Source: Gloeophyllum trabeum ATCC 11539
Lineage: Eukaryota > Basidiomycota > Agaricomycetes > Gloeophyllales > Gloeophyllaceae
Assembly (NCBI RefSeq): GCF_000344685.1
Contig: NW_006920414.1
Location: 1,846,361-1,910,360, forward strand
DNA: 64,000 bases
Reading direction: 5' to 3'
Shown: positions 26,013 through 39,964 of the stretch, in pieces
Layout: each line of letters begins with the position of its first letter
Position numbering within the stretch: the first letter of the stretch is position 1
Position numbers and translations under genes: made by a program
Notes under the pieces: model-generated
The model's input: the letters and a program-made list of their open reading frames with translations, nothing else
What the model was told of the DNA's origin: nothing
Databases searched by the model: none

Positions 26013-26757
26013 ATGGCTGAGCGCATTTCGCTGAAGTCGCGTCCTCTGGACCTGGTCTATTTCCTATTCTTCCTGGTAAGCATCATGAACTTGTCTTGCA
26101 CCCGGCATCGAGCAAAAGCTGGAGTTCTTGTGTAGATGCATATTCCAGCGACCCTGCTAATTGACCTGCAAGCAATCTACCCCACGACGATGGTCCCGAA
26201 ACTTATCGCCCAGCTGCCCGTATTCTACGTGCAGATGTCCGGGGACCCCTTGATCGGGGGCGGGATGGGATACTTTGGCACGAAGGAGACTTACGTCTGG
26301 TTCAAGACCTTCCTCTTCCTCGAAGCGTAAGTCTCACGTTGAATATTCCCGGCGCACTCTAAACGCTCGCTCCGCTAGAATATTCCAATTACCAGTGTTC
26401 GTACTCGGCGCTCGCGCTCTGTACAAAGGTACGTTTCACCCCCGTACTCAGATCCCCAACTGAGTGCGTCCCCAAGGAAACCGCTCTATATACCCCCTCC
26501 TGCTAATCTACGCCGCCTCCACTACCACCACCACCCTGCCCTGCCTCTCCGTAATCCTCACCACCCCGCTCGTCCAGACACCGTCCAGTGAGGCTCTCAC
26601 ATACGTGACTATCACGCCAGCGCAGCGCCTGCTCCTCTTATCGAGTTACTTGCCGTTCTTCTTACTCCCGCTGCTGATGACAGTGGACATGGCTATGCGC
26701 GTGTCTTCGCTGGTGAAGGCAGGACTAAGTGCTGAAACACAGAAAAAGACCACATAA
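26013..26757 (+). CDS. TMEM97 / sigma-2 receptor family protein (EXPERA domain)
   Basis: Four-helix ER membrane protein of the EXPERA superfamily, tied in other organisms to sterol handling. Exons 26013-26075, 26136-26326, 26379-26428 and 26477-26757 join cleanly. Seen: LDLVYFLFFLMHIPATLLID, the conserved DLQAIYP, GDPLIGGG, VWFKTFLFLEAIFQLPVFVL, ALYKG and YPLLLIYAAS-TTTTLPCLSV, then a last helix LLLLSSYLPFFLLPLLM. The acidic residues of helices 1 and 2 (D in LIDLQ, E in LFLEA) are present. The C terminus AETQKKTT is lysine-containing and may act as an ER-retention tail (inference). Length 194 residues, normal for the family. Confidence 0.9.
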
Positions 26758-27121
26758 TCTGTATCCCGACTAGCATCCATTACTGGTGCCTTCTATTTGA
26801 ACTGTACACAGATCATGCAGTAGGTCAATAGAGTACGGCCTATCTAACGAGCTCAAGTTCACATTTGCATACCACCACCGGAAATCTGGGGACTTGCTAC
26901 GATCCAAGACATGAAGCATCACTCCTTGAGAATCCTCCAAATACTTTGGTGATCATTACGCAATATGTTCTAATCGTAAAGCAACATATCCTACAACAGG
27001 CGTTTCCTTCTAACTAAAACCCGTAACGTGGCAACAGGCTGACTCAAAAACAAGACCGAGCATAAATATCGGGTACAAGCATGAGAGTCCAGTGTCGTGA
27101 GAGGGGTGGCAAAGCTGGGGT
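26758..27121. other. Convergent intergenic region
   Basis: No gene. 3' UTRs of TMEM97 and the ZIP gene. Confidence 0.5.
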
Positions 27122-28514
27122 TTACGCCCACTTCCCGAGGAGCGCCATGAGGCCGCACCCGAGGCACATGCAGACGATGGCGTAGGTGAGCTTCTTCGCG
27201 GAGGCCTTGGTCATCTCCTGGCTGAACAGGAACTCATGTGCCATGAGCTATAAACGCGCGCTCGTCAGCGTCCATTCATACTCGCACCCGAGAGGGGGAG
27301 AGGTGAACGTAATCTCACCTCGACGAGACCAGTGTAGATCAGGATACCCGCGCTGATGGAGTCCAAGACGCCGGAGGTGATACTAGCCCTAGGTGTATTG
27401 GGGTTGTACGACGAGCGGATCCCGAGGCCCGCGGCGATACCGATGGGAGTGGTCAGCCCGTACAGGATCGCGCCCACGACGGGGACGTAGTTGAGCCTGC
27501 TGGGCAGCTTCATGTACGCCAGCCGTGAGCCGAGACCAAGACCCTCGAACAGCTCTGCAGTGCTAAGTCAGCAACGTCGGAACGCAAGAGCGAGGGAATG
27601 TGTTTACGGTGGAAGACGATGACGACCAGGAGGGTGGTAAAATCGGGGTCGACGGCGAGCGTCATGCCGATCAGGACGCTGTGCAGGACGATACCGAACT
27701 CGAGAATACCGATGCCGATGATCTGGGCAGACGGGGTATCGAGTACGTTGCTCTTCATCGCGCCTGCCCTCAGGCCCTCCTTGTAGTCCGCGTCGACGTC
27801 GGAGAGCTGCGACTCGGAGTCGCTGATGGGCTTTTCGCGAGCGCCCTCCGTCACTTCGCCATGCTGGTGCTCGGGGCCGGGCTCTCCTGAACCAAAGCCG
27901 TGGTTGTGCATGTCTGTCGCGATGCCGAGTTTCGCGAGTTTCGCGCTGCCCCAGCGGAACGCGATCAGTTCGACGATGAAGATTGCGAAGATGCTGATCA
28001 GACAGAAGGCGAGGGCATAGGGCTGCAGAGAGGTTACGATGACGGCATAGATGAAGGCAGGACTGTACTCACGTATTCGCTCCAGCTCTCATCCAGACAC
28101 GCGTTACCCAGTTCCTGCAAGGCAGGGTCCAACAAATGGATGAAGGCGGTAGCGATCTGTGTCCAAAACGATAAGATATCAAGACATCGGGATTATCCAC
28201 TGAGAGTTACTGACAATGACGCCAGAACCAAAGTACTTGGCGAATCTGAAAACGGCAAAGTCAGCGTTTGGATAAACACAGTACGCAACTGATACGCACT
28301 CAAAGACCGACTTCGGGATGCGCATCCATTTGGTCCTCCTCGCGATGACCGGGAAGAGCGCACCCGAGCTCGACGCTACCAGGATAATGAACACCGACGC
28401 GACCCTCAGGCCGAAGTAGGTGTCAGCTCCTCCGCCAGGGTCGCAGGAGACCGCGTCGCCAGAGTCGCTGGGGTCGGCACTTGCGGTGGGCGCGGCGTTC
28501 TCGGTACTCGACAT
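27122..28514 (-). CDS. ZIP-family zinc/iron transporter
   Basis: Plasma-membrane-type ZIP (ZRT/IRT-like) importer. Starts at 28514. After a polar N terminus, helix 1 is LRVASVFIILVASSSGALFP. Then AKYFGSGVI-IATAFIHLLDPAL (helices 2-3 over short exons), LAFCLISIFAIFIVELIAFR, and a cytosolic loop with the histidine-rich HNHGFGSGEPGPEHQHGE. The ZIP signature helices 4 and 5 read GILEFGIVLHSVLIGMTLAV and LVVIVFHQLFEGLGLGSR (HS and HxxEG metal sites intact). It ends in LIYTGLVELMAHEFLF and CLGCGLMALLGKWA. At least six exons. Zinc-regulated transcription is typical for such genes, but I see no clear element. Confidence 0.93.
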
Positions 28515-28799
28515 TTTGAAGAGACGCTGTTGGTGGAGGCTAGTCGGTTATGAAAGGGAACAAACGACTAGGCACAGCTGGTATGTCTGAAGGAGTAACG
28601 AGCACAGGGACATATATACGGGGTGCCGTAGATATTACATTTCGGGACAGAAGAGCGTCCGCGCTGGGTGTTGATGTCAATTTTACCCGCGACTGGTGCG
28701 GTACCCCGCCAAAACAAATCCGGCTCCGGCGTCTGGCTCTCCTACTTGCCACCGGCACGCTTCGGACTCGTACACACCACGGCAGACATGACGGAGGCA

Positions 28800-29512
28800 G
28801 GCAAGTTCTAGGACTTGCGGAATGGTAACAATCGACCTTGATTTTCTTGAAATTTGTTGAAGCACTCACTGCCCTGACGACGGTTTGGTCGACGGATATG
28901 GTAAGTATGTTTGGACCAATCATATGCCGTGGGAACTGACCAATCAGAGCGGGAGAGTACCTTCGCAGTCGTCGAGACAGCCTGAGAGCGCTCCGTGTAA
29001 GTTGAACCAGGCACTGCTGTCACGTTGAATTCAATCATCTCTCTCAAAGCTATTGAGAGACTAAGTATCTCCAGCCAGAGACAATCAACATTGCTCACAG
29101 ACTGCCAAAGCGGGGATATCATCAGGATATTTGGTCCGGAAAGGTTTGACATAGGTCAGTACAAGTAATTCTTACACGGTCAGAAGGGGCCAGCCCCACG
29201 TCCTGTCCAAGCATGCCGCACCGTGTTCCGGGAAAACGCCACAAAGACAAGGTACACACCCAGCATGCTCTGGCTTGCGCCCAGGGAGGAGCACCATCCG
29301 CTAAACGAAGGAGCACTTGTCTGCTTAACGGACAGCGCATAGCGCTGCGTACCGTGTCGGAAGGCTAGGGACCAGGCAAATTCAGCCTCGGCGACGCCAT
29401 CCCTTGGGATACTTCGTGCCTCCGCTGTCAAAGCTGTGGCTTTCCCGCTGCCGCCGACTGCGAGGGTACCTGCCACCGTCGCCAAACATTCAATACCCTG
29501 GACTGATGCCAC
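28800..29512 (-). CDS. Possible hypothetical protein
   Basis: A weakly supported minus-strand gene. A 110-codon frame from 29512 (MASVQGIECLATVAGTLAVG) could be spliced to SGPNILMISPLWQSVSN and further pieces down to about 28800. No domain is recognised, and no homologue comes to mind. It may instead be the ZIP gene's upstream region. Confidence 0.25.
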
Positions 29513-29656
29513 ATCTAATCGGCTTGATCGCGATTACTTGGGCGTAGTAGCCTAAATGGTGGCACACGACGCACCAGCAGACACCGGAGGCCAACGCCGG
29601 TCAAATATTTACATACGTTTGCCCCAGCATATTTTCGATAGGCAGCCCATATAATG

Positions 29657-31317
29657 TTACAGTTCTTCGATTAACGGCCCTTGCACCTGACTCGGAGCCT
29701 TCTTTCTTTTCGCTCCCGCCATATCTTCTATTTCCCGCTTCGGATGAACGTCACCTTCCAGCGGCGCATCTTCGGTGTCCATCGCGTTGGACCGCGCCAC
29801 TGCTTCATTGGCGAGGGCGTCGAGGATGAATGACGGAGTAGATAAGACATGCGCGGAGTAGAACGTGAGCTTATGTGTGACGTGGTTAGGTTTTGGCTTC
29901 GGTTTGGTATTAGCATGTCGAGGTGCGGCTGGACTGGTGACGTTCTTGTTCTCGAATAGAAGCGCCAGGTCCGAGAATACACGGAACACATTTGCATTTG
30001 GGTGGGTTCCCAGGAGGACAGTGTCGTTCCCAGCTTCTGGCGGCTGCACCTCGATCACTCTGCTGGGTCGCATAAGACGCGCGGTGTCACGGAGAAGCAG
30101 CGCGAAAAGCTTCGGCCTCATCTGTCCCTGAAACCAAGATAGCAATACTCAGTTTATATCTGATAACTCCTGCCACATTGATATTAGTATGCTATCTTGC
30201 GACTTACCTGGCCAAACCGGGACCATAGGTCTGTGACGACGCTACTCATATTCGGGTGAACCAGAGTCGACTTGCGGTCAACGAGGAACGGCACGAGGGA
30301 AGAGATGAGGCGCTGGGCCTCGGCGACGTCCAATGCGTCAGAGGCGGAGGAGAGGGGGGAGACGCTCAGGTGACGTGTGGCGTATGCGTATGCGATGCTA
30401 CAATAAGTGAATTAGGCTTCGCGTTCGCATGTCAAACAGCGGGGAAATGACTGACCACATTGCACACGCGTTGTATAATAGTGATGTGCTGGAGCTTGAC
30501 GGGGCCTTGACCATGCCCGAGGGAACGTGGAGGGTTATCGCGGGTCTCTTGCCGTACCGTTTTTGCAAGCGGTGATCAACGGGAGCGGGCGAAATACTGT
30601 CTTCAGTGATGACAGAGGCATCGGGATTCTCCCACCATGGCTCGGTGCGGACTTTTTCTAGCTCTTCGCTCGCCAGGAGTTGCTGGGCCAGCTCGCTGGT
30701 AGGATCGTCCAGCGCTTTGATAAATTTGTCTCGTTCTTCGGGCGTGAGCATGGACCACAGCTCGTCTGGGGATACTGACTCTGAAAGAAGGACCAGATCT
30801 CATTCAGTCCCTTCATCTCACGCGCACAGACGAATACGCACCGAGATCGACGTTGCCCAATCTGCTTGCAAGGTCGTCACCGTCCTCGTCGCCCTCAGCA
30901 CCAGCCAACTCTTTCATGATATTGCCTTCGTCATCCAGTGTATCTTCTTCGAACCGCTTAAGTAGCTCCATCATCTTCAGACGCTCCTCGGCTGTCTTGG
31001 ACGGCTCGGTTTTGATGTCTGTCTCGACCTGCTTGCGATAGAATGATTCTGAACATTCTGCGTGGGCCTGCTCATAGCTGTCAGCAGCCAGGTATACGAC
31101 ATAAGAGGATCAGCCAGAACGCACCTCGGAACGGAAACAAATCAGCGAACAGTATGTTACATTGCATTTCGGGCAAATATACTTTGAAAACTGTCGCCGA
31201 CAGCTGGAGTGTCAGCAAACTTAGACTCCCGTAATATAAACGCCACACAATATGTACGCACATCCCGCAAGGAATCTGGTTGAGGGGTTCAGCAGGCGCA
31301 CTCGAGTTTGAGGCCAT
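29657..31317 (-). CDS. Zinc finger HIT domain protein 2 (ZNHIT2-like)
   Basis: HIT-type zinc finger protein of the ZNHIT2 type, a partner of the R2TP/HSP90 chaperone machinery used for box C/D snoRNP, snRNP and PIKK assembly. Starts [20 protein letters not shown] at 31317. After an intron comes the rest of the finger, [20 protein letters not shown], followed by ICFRSE and [12 protein letters not shown], which gives the eight Cys/His ligands. Next are [15 protein letters not shown], the conserved [20 protein letters not shown] and EPWWENPD. The C-terminal half (30145-29657) has a [10 protein letters not shown] segment and ends QGPLIEEL. About seven exons. Head to head with DBP9, only 111 bp between start codons. 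Confidence 0.88.
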
Positions 31318-31428
31318 AAGCACAAGTGCGATTCCCGAAGCAGAAGCGATCGAGATCAAAGCGCGATTTCAAAGTCCGACGAAATTTCGTCCTCACTGTG
31401 CCAAACGACCTCGGCACCGCACTGCACG
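31318..31428. promoter_or_regulatory. Bidirectional promoter ZNHIT2/DBP9
   Basis: Only 111 bp separate the two divergent ATGs, so both 5' UTRs and the core promoter must sit here or overlap the genes. No TATA box is seen, as is common for ribosome-biogenesis genes. Confidence 0.6.
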
Positions 31429-33837
31429 ATGGTCGAAGGACGGCTCGTTGACGCCAAGGCTACGTTTGCGCAATTCTCGCATCTCCTCGATGCGCGCCTC
31501 CTCCGTGCCCTCGCCGACATGGGCTTTGCGCGCCCGACGCTCGTCCAGGCGAAGGCGATCCCGCTCGCGCTCGAGAGCCGCGATATCCTAGCGCGGGCTC
31601 GGACAGGGAGCGGGAAGACGGCGGCGTACTGTCTGCCGGTGGTGCAGAAGATCTTGAATGCTAAAGCTGTGGGTATGTCTCGCGTGCTAGTGCTCCCATA
31701 CTGATGCTCATTATGCTGCGGCGGGCAGAATTTGGGCGCGGACGATGAGAGTAGGCAGGCTACGAGGGGGTTGATCCTTGTGCCCACGAGGGAGCTTGCG
31801 GAGCAGGTTTCTGCGTATCTGCGCGGGCTGCTGGTGTATTGCGAGAATGAGGTCGGGATCGCGAACGTAGCTGGAGGGACTATGACGCATTTACAGCGGT
31901 ATGTTTCACATTCCATTGCAGCCAGTCCTGCAGTCTTACGGTGTATCTGCGTAGGACATTGCTCGCCGACCGGCCGGATATTGTGATTGGCACACCCTCC
32001 CGCGTATTGAGCTTACTTCAATCGAAGGTTGGCGTCTCATCCCTGTTCTATGTGGCGTATTGACACAGTTACTCAGGCTCTGTTGCTGAGCTCCTTAGAC
32101 TCCTTGGTTATTGATGAGGCTGACCTCGTGTTATCCTACGGCCACGACGAAGATGTAAGACAAATATTCTCAGGAGGCTATCTGCCCAAGGTTTTCCAGT
32201 CATACTTGATGAGTGCAACAATGACGGAGGACGTCGAGATGCTGAAGGGGCTTGCACTCAGGAATCCTGTACGTTGCTTACACGAGTTCGCGCTGTTCGT
32301 TGCGCAGTCTCACCGCTTCGCAGGCCATCTTGAAGCTAGAGGAAGATGAAGATGAAGCGGCTAATTTAAGCCAATATTCGGTCCGGTGAGCGAGTCAATC
32401 TAAAACTAACAGAACTAAATATTGATAACGAACTTAGATGCTCGGAAGTGGACAAATTCCTGCTGACGTACATTATCCTCAAACTGAAGCTCATCAAGGG
32501 AAAATGCATCATCTTTGTAAACGATGTCGACCGCTGTTATCGCCTCAAGCTCTTCCTGGAACAGTTTTCAATCAAGAGCTGCGTCCTAAATTCGGAGCTG
32601 CCATTGAATTCCAGGTTCGCACCTTAATCTTGCGAATCTCTGAGTAATACCCATGTAACATGTCTATGCTATCAGATACCACACAGTCCAGGAATTTAAC
32701 AAGGGCGTCTATGATTACATTATAGCCGCTGATGAAGGAGGAAAGGGGGAACGGGACTCCGATGACGAACAGGAGGAGGAAGGAGATCACTCGGAGGCCG
32801 AGGACGAAGATGAATGTAAGTTAGCTTCTTCCCAAGCTAATCTGATATTGACCCTCGTACGACTGTTATCGCCATATTTACAAAGTTGTGTCAACCCAAC
32901 GTAAGGATGTAAACGACGCCACACCCGACGTTATGGACTCCCAACAACCAAGTAGCTCCAAGAAACGTAAGCGATCGAACGGCTCCCCAGCCCCGGAGGC
33001 ATCGTCATCCTCTTCCAAGGCCCGCAAGCGGAACAAAACTCGCAAGAGCGGGGGCGACCGCGAGTACGGCGTGACGCGCGGCGTGGACTTCATCAACGTC
33101 TCGTGCGTGCTTAACTTCGACTTGCCCACCTCCGCGCGCTCGTACACGCACCGCGTCGGGCGGACCGCGCGCGCGGGGCGCACGGGTATGGCACTGTCGT
33201 TCGTCGTCCCGCGCGAGCAGTGGGGGAAGAACAAGGTTGTGGGCTGTCTCGAGAGCGCGAAGCACGACGAGGCGGTGTTTGCGCGGATTGAGAAGGAGCA
33301 GGGCGCGCGGGGGAGCAAGATCAAGGACTACAAGTTCGATACGAAGCAGGTAGAGGCGTTCAGGTACCGCATGGAGGACGCTTTGCGAGCGGTGACGCGG
33401 AGTGCGATCAAGGAAGCGAGGATTAAAGAGCTGAAAGCGGAGATTTTGAATTCTGATAAGCTCAAGGTGGGTTCTCTCGTTTTAGCTTTGAAGTTGGTTT
33501 TTGCTGAGCTGTTCCACTTCGTCAGGCGCATTTCGAAGATAACCCGCTCGACTTGGAGTATCTGCGTCATGACAAGCCGCTCCACCCAACGAGGGTACAG
33601 TCGCATATGAAACATGTGCCGAAATACCTTCTACCTAGGATAGCGCCAGTCGCTGGTGCAGACGGGGAGGTGCCTGTACAGCCAGACACTAGCGCTGAAA
33701 AGGAAACAGCGCCAGGGTTCGTCCCCTTCAAGAAGGACGCTGGGAGGGGACGCGGTAGAGGTAGGGGTAGAGGGCGGGGTGGGTTCGGGAGAGGGGGTAA
33801 GAAGAAATCGGACCCGCTCAAAAAATTCGGGCGGTAG
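31429..33837 (+). CDS. DBP9: DEAD-box RNA helicase DBP9 (DDX56-like)
   Basis: Nucleolar ATP-dependent RNA helicase needed for 60S ribosomal subunit assembly. Motifs in order: Q motif [15 protein letters not shown], motif I ARTGSGKT, Ia PTRELA, GG, Ib GTPSR, motif II VIDEAD, motif [25 protein letters not shown] (motif IV region), then an acidic insert followed by [12 protein letters not shown] basic low complexity typical of Dbp9, then [17 protein letters not shown] (motif V) and motif [13 protein letters not shown]. The C terminus carries [13 protein letters not shown], an [13 protein letters not shown] tail and [11 protein letters not shown]. Roughly eight exons, the last starting near 33525. 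All catalytic motifs are intact. Confidence 0.95.
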
Positions 33838-34032
33838 CCACCGCCCCTCGTAGCCACATCCATTTGTCCCCGTGTCTCCCTGTAACACCCTTGATTTGCT
33901 CGATCTCTACATAGATGTCAGGAGCGAATAGTGCTTCCAGGCGTATGATTTTCGGCAGGTATTTAACTAGCGATACATCCAAGATAGATAGAATAAAGAT
34001 GGATATAATTATACATTATATACTTCGGCGGC

Positions 34033-36187
<2,155 letters not shown>

Positions 36188-36967
36188 GGCGGTGGCAAAG
36201 CGGCGGCGACTGTGCAAGAAGGAGACGGAGGGGGGAAGAGGAGGAAAGTCAGTGTCAAGTGCCGGCAGCGTGCAATATTTATTAGACGATGACCTTGATA
36301 GCGCTGCCGCCGCCCGCCACACTTGCACCGGTCCGAATCGCCTTCCCGTCAGATGACGTCCGACGCTCAGCGGCGAGAGCCGGTCCGGCACGGAAAAGAG
36401 TACTGCACGCTGATTGCGCAAAAGGCACAGCGCATTCATGAGCTTTTGCAGCTGCGCTCGCCGTCGCCGGCGATGAAGACCACGGGTGCGCGCCCGCGGA
36501 TGCAATCGAAAACGACGAGCAAGGGGCGAGGGCGCAGGTCACGGTGCTGGTCGAAACAACAATTCGTTAGCAAAATTGAGCGTGCGGGGTCGGCTCCGGG
36601 GTTGCCCACAGGCACAGTCCCCGGTTTGATCCTGCCGTGGGGCGCCGCCCGGCTGCCACAATTGGCCACAATGTCCGGCCGTCCTATGATCGACCATGCT
36701 GACCGACCACGACGGAACTCACCCCCGACGATAGCGGTCGGAGAAGAACAGGGAAAAGTATCATCAGGTTATCAGGGACGCTGACTTTCGAGCAAAACAC
36801 CCTCGCCACATCAACCTGGCCGCTGTGGGGGCGGCGTTGCCCCGATGCGGGGAATAGTGCGCGGGGACGTATATGATATTGCTGGCAAGTGCTATACCAT
36901 CTGGTCAGGGATCTTTGTCCCAGATCCGAGGCAGTTCCTCGCGGCTCAAGAAAGCGATACCGGACAG
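36188..36967. other. GUT1 upstream region
   Basis: No gene recognised. From 36504 on, the DNA is also part of the duplicated contig end. Confidence 0.5.
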
Positions 36968-37419
36968 TGGATGACTTCCCGTAAGCCAAAATCCTAGATT
37001 TCGCAGTTCTAAACGCCATCAGCGTACCTGGTCACACTCGCTGCCACGGTGCAATGGCAAAATAGAACCGTTCCTCCCATCCGTAATGCCAGACCAACGC
37101 TCGACGACTGCAAGTCACGACCATGAGGTCGCTTTCCATTTATGGCGAGCGGATCGCTCAATTTGGCAGGTGCTGATGGCAGGTTTGATACGCGGACCTC
37201 ACCCAAGGCTAAGCGAGCGTTTAGAGTCGTCTGGAGATTTGGAAAGGGGGGTCGACCCCCCCTGCTAGATTTAAAGTTTAGAGACGGTTTTTGCTCGACG
37301 AGCCTCATCAAAACTTGGTCTAAGCGAGAGCGTGACAAGACGGCATCTCGGCTTGATGCGTTTAGAGATTTAGAACTGCTCAAAACGCGTTCTAAATGCT
37401 TACGGGAAGTCATCCAGTC
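36504..37419. repeat. Left copy of duplicated contig end (916 bp)
   Basis: Repeated at 37782-38697 with a constant shift of 1,278 bp and no difference that I could find. It ends exactly at the N run. Confidence 0.94.
36968..37416. mobile_element. Foldback MITE-like element, 449 bp
   Basis: The ends are perfect 19-bp inverted repeats, TGGATGACTTCCCGTAAGC and complement, followed by a looser match containing GCAGTTCTAAA in both arms. TTTAGA/TCTAAA hexamers recur across both subterminal parts, and a GGGGGGTCGACCCCCC palindrome sits near 37246-37261. No transposase frame inside. No target-site duplication is visible (ACAG to the left, GTCT to the right). The same element recurs at 38246-38694 through the assembly duplication. 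Confidence 0.7.
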
Positions 37420-37781
37420 NNNNNNNNNNNNNNNNNNNNNNNNNNNNNNNNNNNNNNNNNNNNNNNNNNNNNNNNNNNNNNNNNNNNNNNNNNNNNNNNN
37501 NNNNNNNNNNNNNNNNNNNNNNNNNNNNNNNNNNNNNNNNNNNNNNNNNNNNNNNNNNNNNNNNNNNNNNNNNNNNNNNNNNNNNNNNNNNNNNNNNNNN
37601 NNNNNNNNNNNNNNNNNNNNNNNNNNNNNNNNNNNNNNNNNNNNNNNNNNNNNNNNNNNNNNNNNNNNNNNNNNNNNNNNNNNNNNNNNNNNNNNNNNNN
37701 NNNNNNNNNNNNNNNNNNNNNNNNNNNNNNNNNNNNNNNNNNNNNNNNNNNNNNNNNNNNNNNNNNNNNNNNNNNNNNNNN
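37420..37781. other. Assembly gap, 362 N
   Basis: Run of N between two identical flanks, probably with no real content. The left contig ends three bases after the MITE. Confidence 0.95.
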
Positions 37782-38697
37782 AATCGAAAACGACGAGCAA
37801 GGGGCGAGGGCGCAGGTCACGGTGCTGGTCGAAACAACAATTCGTTAGCAAAATTGAGCGTGCGGGGTCGGCTCCGGGGTTGCCCACAGGCACAGTCCCC
37901 GGTTTGATCCTGCCGTGGGGCGCCGCCCGGCTGCCACAATTGGCCACAATGTCCGGCCGTCCTATGATCGACCATGCTGACCGACCACGACGGAACTCAC
38001 CCCCGACGATAGCGGTCGGAGAAGAACAGGGAAAAGTATCATCAGGTTATCAGGGACGCTGACTTTCGAGCAAAACACCCTCGCCACATCAACCTGGCCG
38101 CTGTGGGGGCGGCGTTGCCCCGATGCGGGGAATAGTGCGCGGGGACGTATATGATATTGCTGGCAAGTGCTATACCATCTGGTCAGGGATCTTTGTCCCA
38201 GATCCGAGGCAGTTCCTCGCGGCTCAAGAAAGCGATACCGGACAGTGGATGACTTCCCGTAAGCCAAAATCCTAGATTTCGCAGTTCTAAACGCCATCAG
38301 CGTACCTGGTCACACTCGCTGCCACGGTGCAATGGCAAAATAGAACCGTTCCTCCCATCCGTAATGCCAGACCAACGCTCGACGACTGCAAGTCACGACC
38401 ATGAGGTCGCTTTCCATTTATGGCGAGCGGATCGCTCAATTTGGCAGGTGCTGATGGCAGGTTTGATACGCGGACCTCACCCAAGGCTAAGCGAGCGTTT
38501 AGAGTCGTCTGGAGATTTGGAAAGGGGGGTCGACCCCCCCTGCTAGATTTAAAGTTTAGAGACGGTTTTTGCTCGACGAGCCTCATCAAAACTTGGTCTA
38601 AGCGAGAGCGTGACAAGACGGCATCTCGGCTTGATGCGTTTAGAGATTTAGAACTGCTCAAAACGCGTTCTAAATGCTTACGGGAAGTCATCCAGTC
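37782..38697. repeat. Right copy of duplicated contig end (916 bp)
   Basis: Identical to 36504-37419 by eye, including a second instance of the foldback element at 38246-38694. The real chromosome most likely continues from 37419 straight to 38698. Confidence 0.94.
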
Positions 38698-39964
38698 TTG
38701 AATGACGCGTCCTGACCCACCTTTGCGCATTTGCGATGTGCAAGACTGGCGTTGACTTCCCAGTCGACGCTTGCTCCTGGCTGCGTCTCCTCAAATCAAC
38801 CCGTTCCGCTGCCTCAACCTGCGCCTTCTCGTCTCGCGTCTCCATTGATACTGGTTCCCATAGGCTACAACTCTCGCCTCTCTTGTTCAGGAGGCCGATG
38901 CACTTTGAAAGAGGCAACATGCCTCGCCTGTGCCCTGGCACTTCGACACGTCAGCCCTGAGTTCAGCGTTGGGTCTTTGGACTGATTGTCCATCACCAAC
39001 CTTTTGCTGACATCAAGGGCATAGCCATGGGGTTGATAGTGGAGGGCCTATGAGTCTCTTGCGCCGCACCTCACTCTGATGGGCCTAAAGGAAGCAGATA
39101 TGGATCCATGGCGGGACAGGCCATGGCCAAGACTGACTTACTAGTACGAGCAGCTGCATACTCTGGAGGTCGATGCTCCCAAAAGCTATCCTGACTTCTC
39201 AAATAGCTTCTCATTTTGGTGGTTTTGACCCGCTGAAACTTCAGTAAATGTGTCTCTACCCCAGCATCCTGCACATTTTACCCGGGATGACTACAAGTTT
39301 GAAGAGTTCAATGGCATACTGATAAAGATCCATTTGTCCGGCAGGAAGAGTGCCTCATAGGGTTCTTCAAGAACCTGACACGACCTGGCACGTATCACGT
39401 CGTGAGACGAGTTCCCAGTCCTCCGCTGGACTCATCGCGTTAGCTTTCGTTACCGCGCCCCTCCTTGGGCCGAGTGCAGTCTGAAGCATTTCGACAGGAC
39501 TCGCACGTCATGACCGAAATGTCCTAAGCGGCCGAGACGTAGTATATATAGGGAGCTCGTTACTCTCCCAAGACCATAGCACGTAGAACGGACGACGTCA
39601 AGAATACCCCGCCTCTTCCGCAAGATCTGCAGGAGGTATGTAGCTCGGACAGCTGTGCGGCACGATTGTGAAACCTTCATGCAACGACCAGGACAACTGC
39701 CGAGCGCTGAGCGTCCACGGCCAAAGAAAGGAAAGGTCGCGGAGAAGCTACCCTGCTACTTCCATCCCGGTGATAGAGGACTGTACTCACTAGGATGACG
39801 AAGAACATGGTCCTCTTAGCCTCAGGATTCGTACTCGGTAATTGCCTGTCAATCCCGACGAGACTGGGGCACTAGACATCTAGACGGCACACTGCTACAA
39901 CGCATATGCAAGCCGTTCGTCCGTGTTCTTACATTCGGTCACGACGTTCGCGTCTCCACGAATA
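38698..39964. other. Gene-poor DNA
   Basis: About 1.27 kb with no gene I can support. Short frames around 38731-38985 and 39450-39680 have no recognisable motif. It holds the 3' side of the CPS1-like gene at its right edge. Confidence 0.45.

Noticed and set aside
37009..38730. 147-codon and longer minus-strand frames over the duplicated block (38287-38730 and 37009-37947)
   Set aside because: They cross the MITE inverted repeats, and the longer one reads through N. The protein has no motif, so I treat them as chance frames in repeat DNA.
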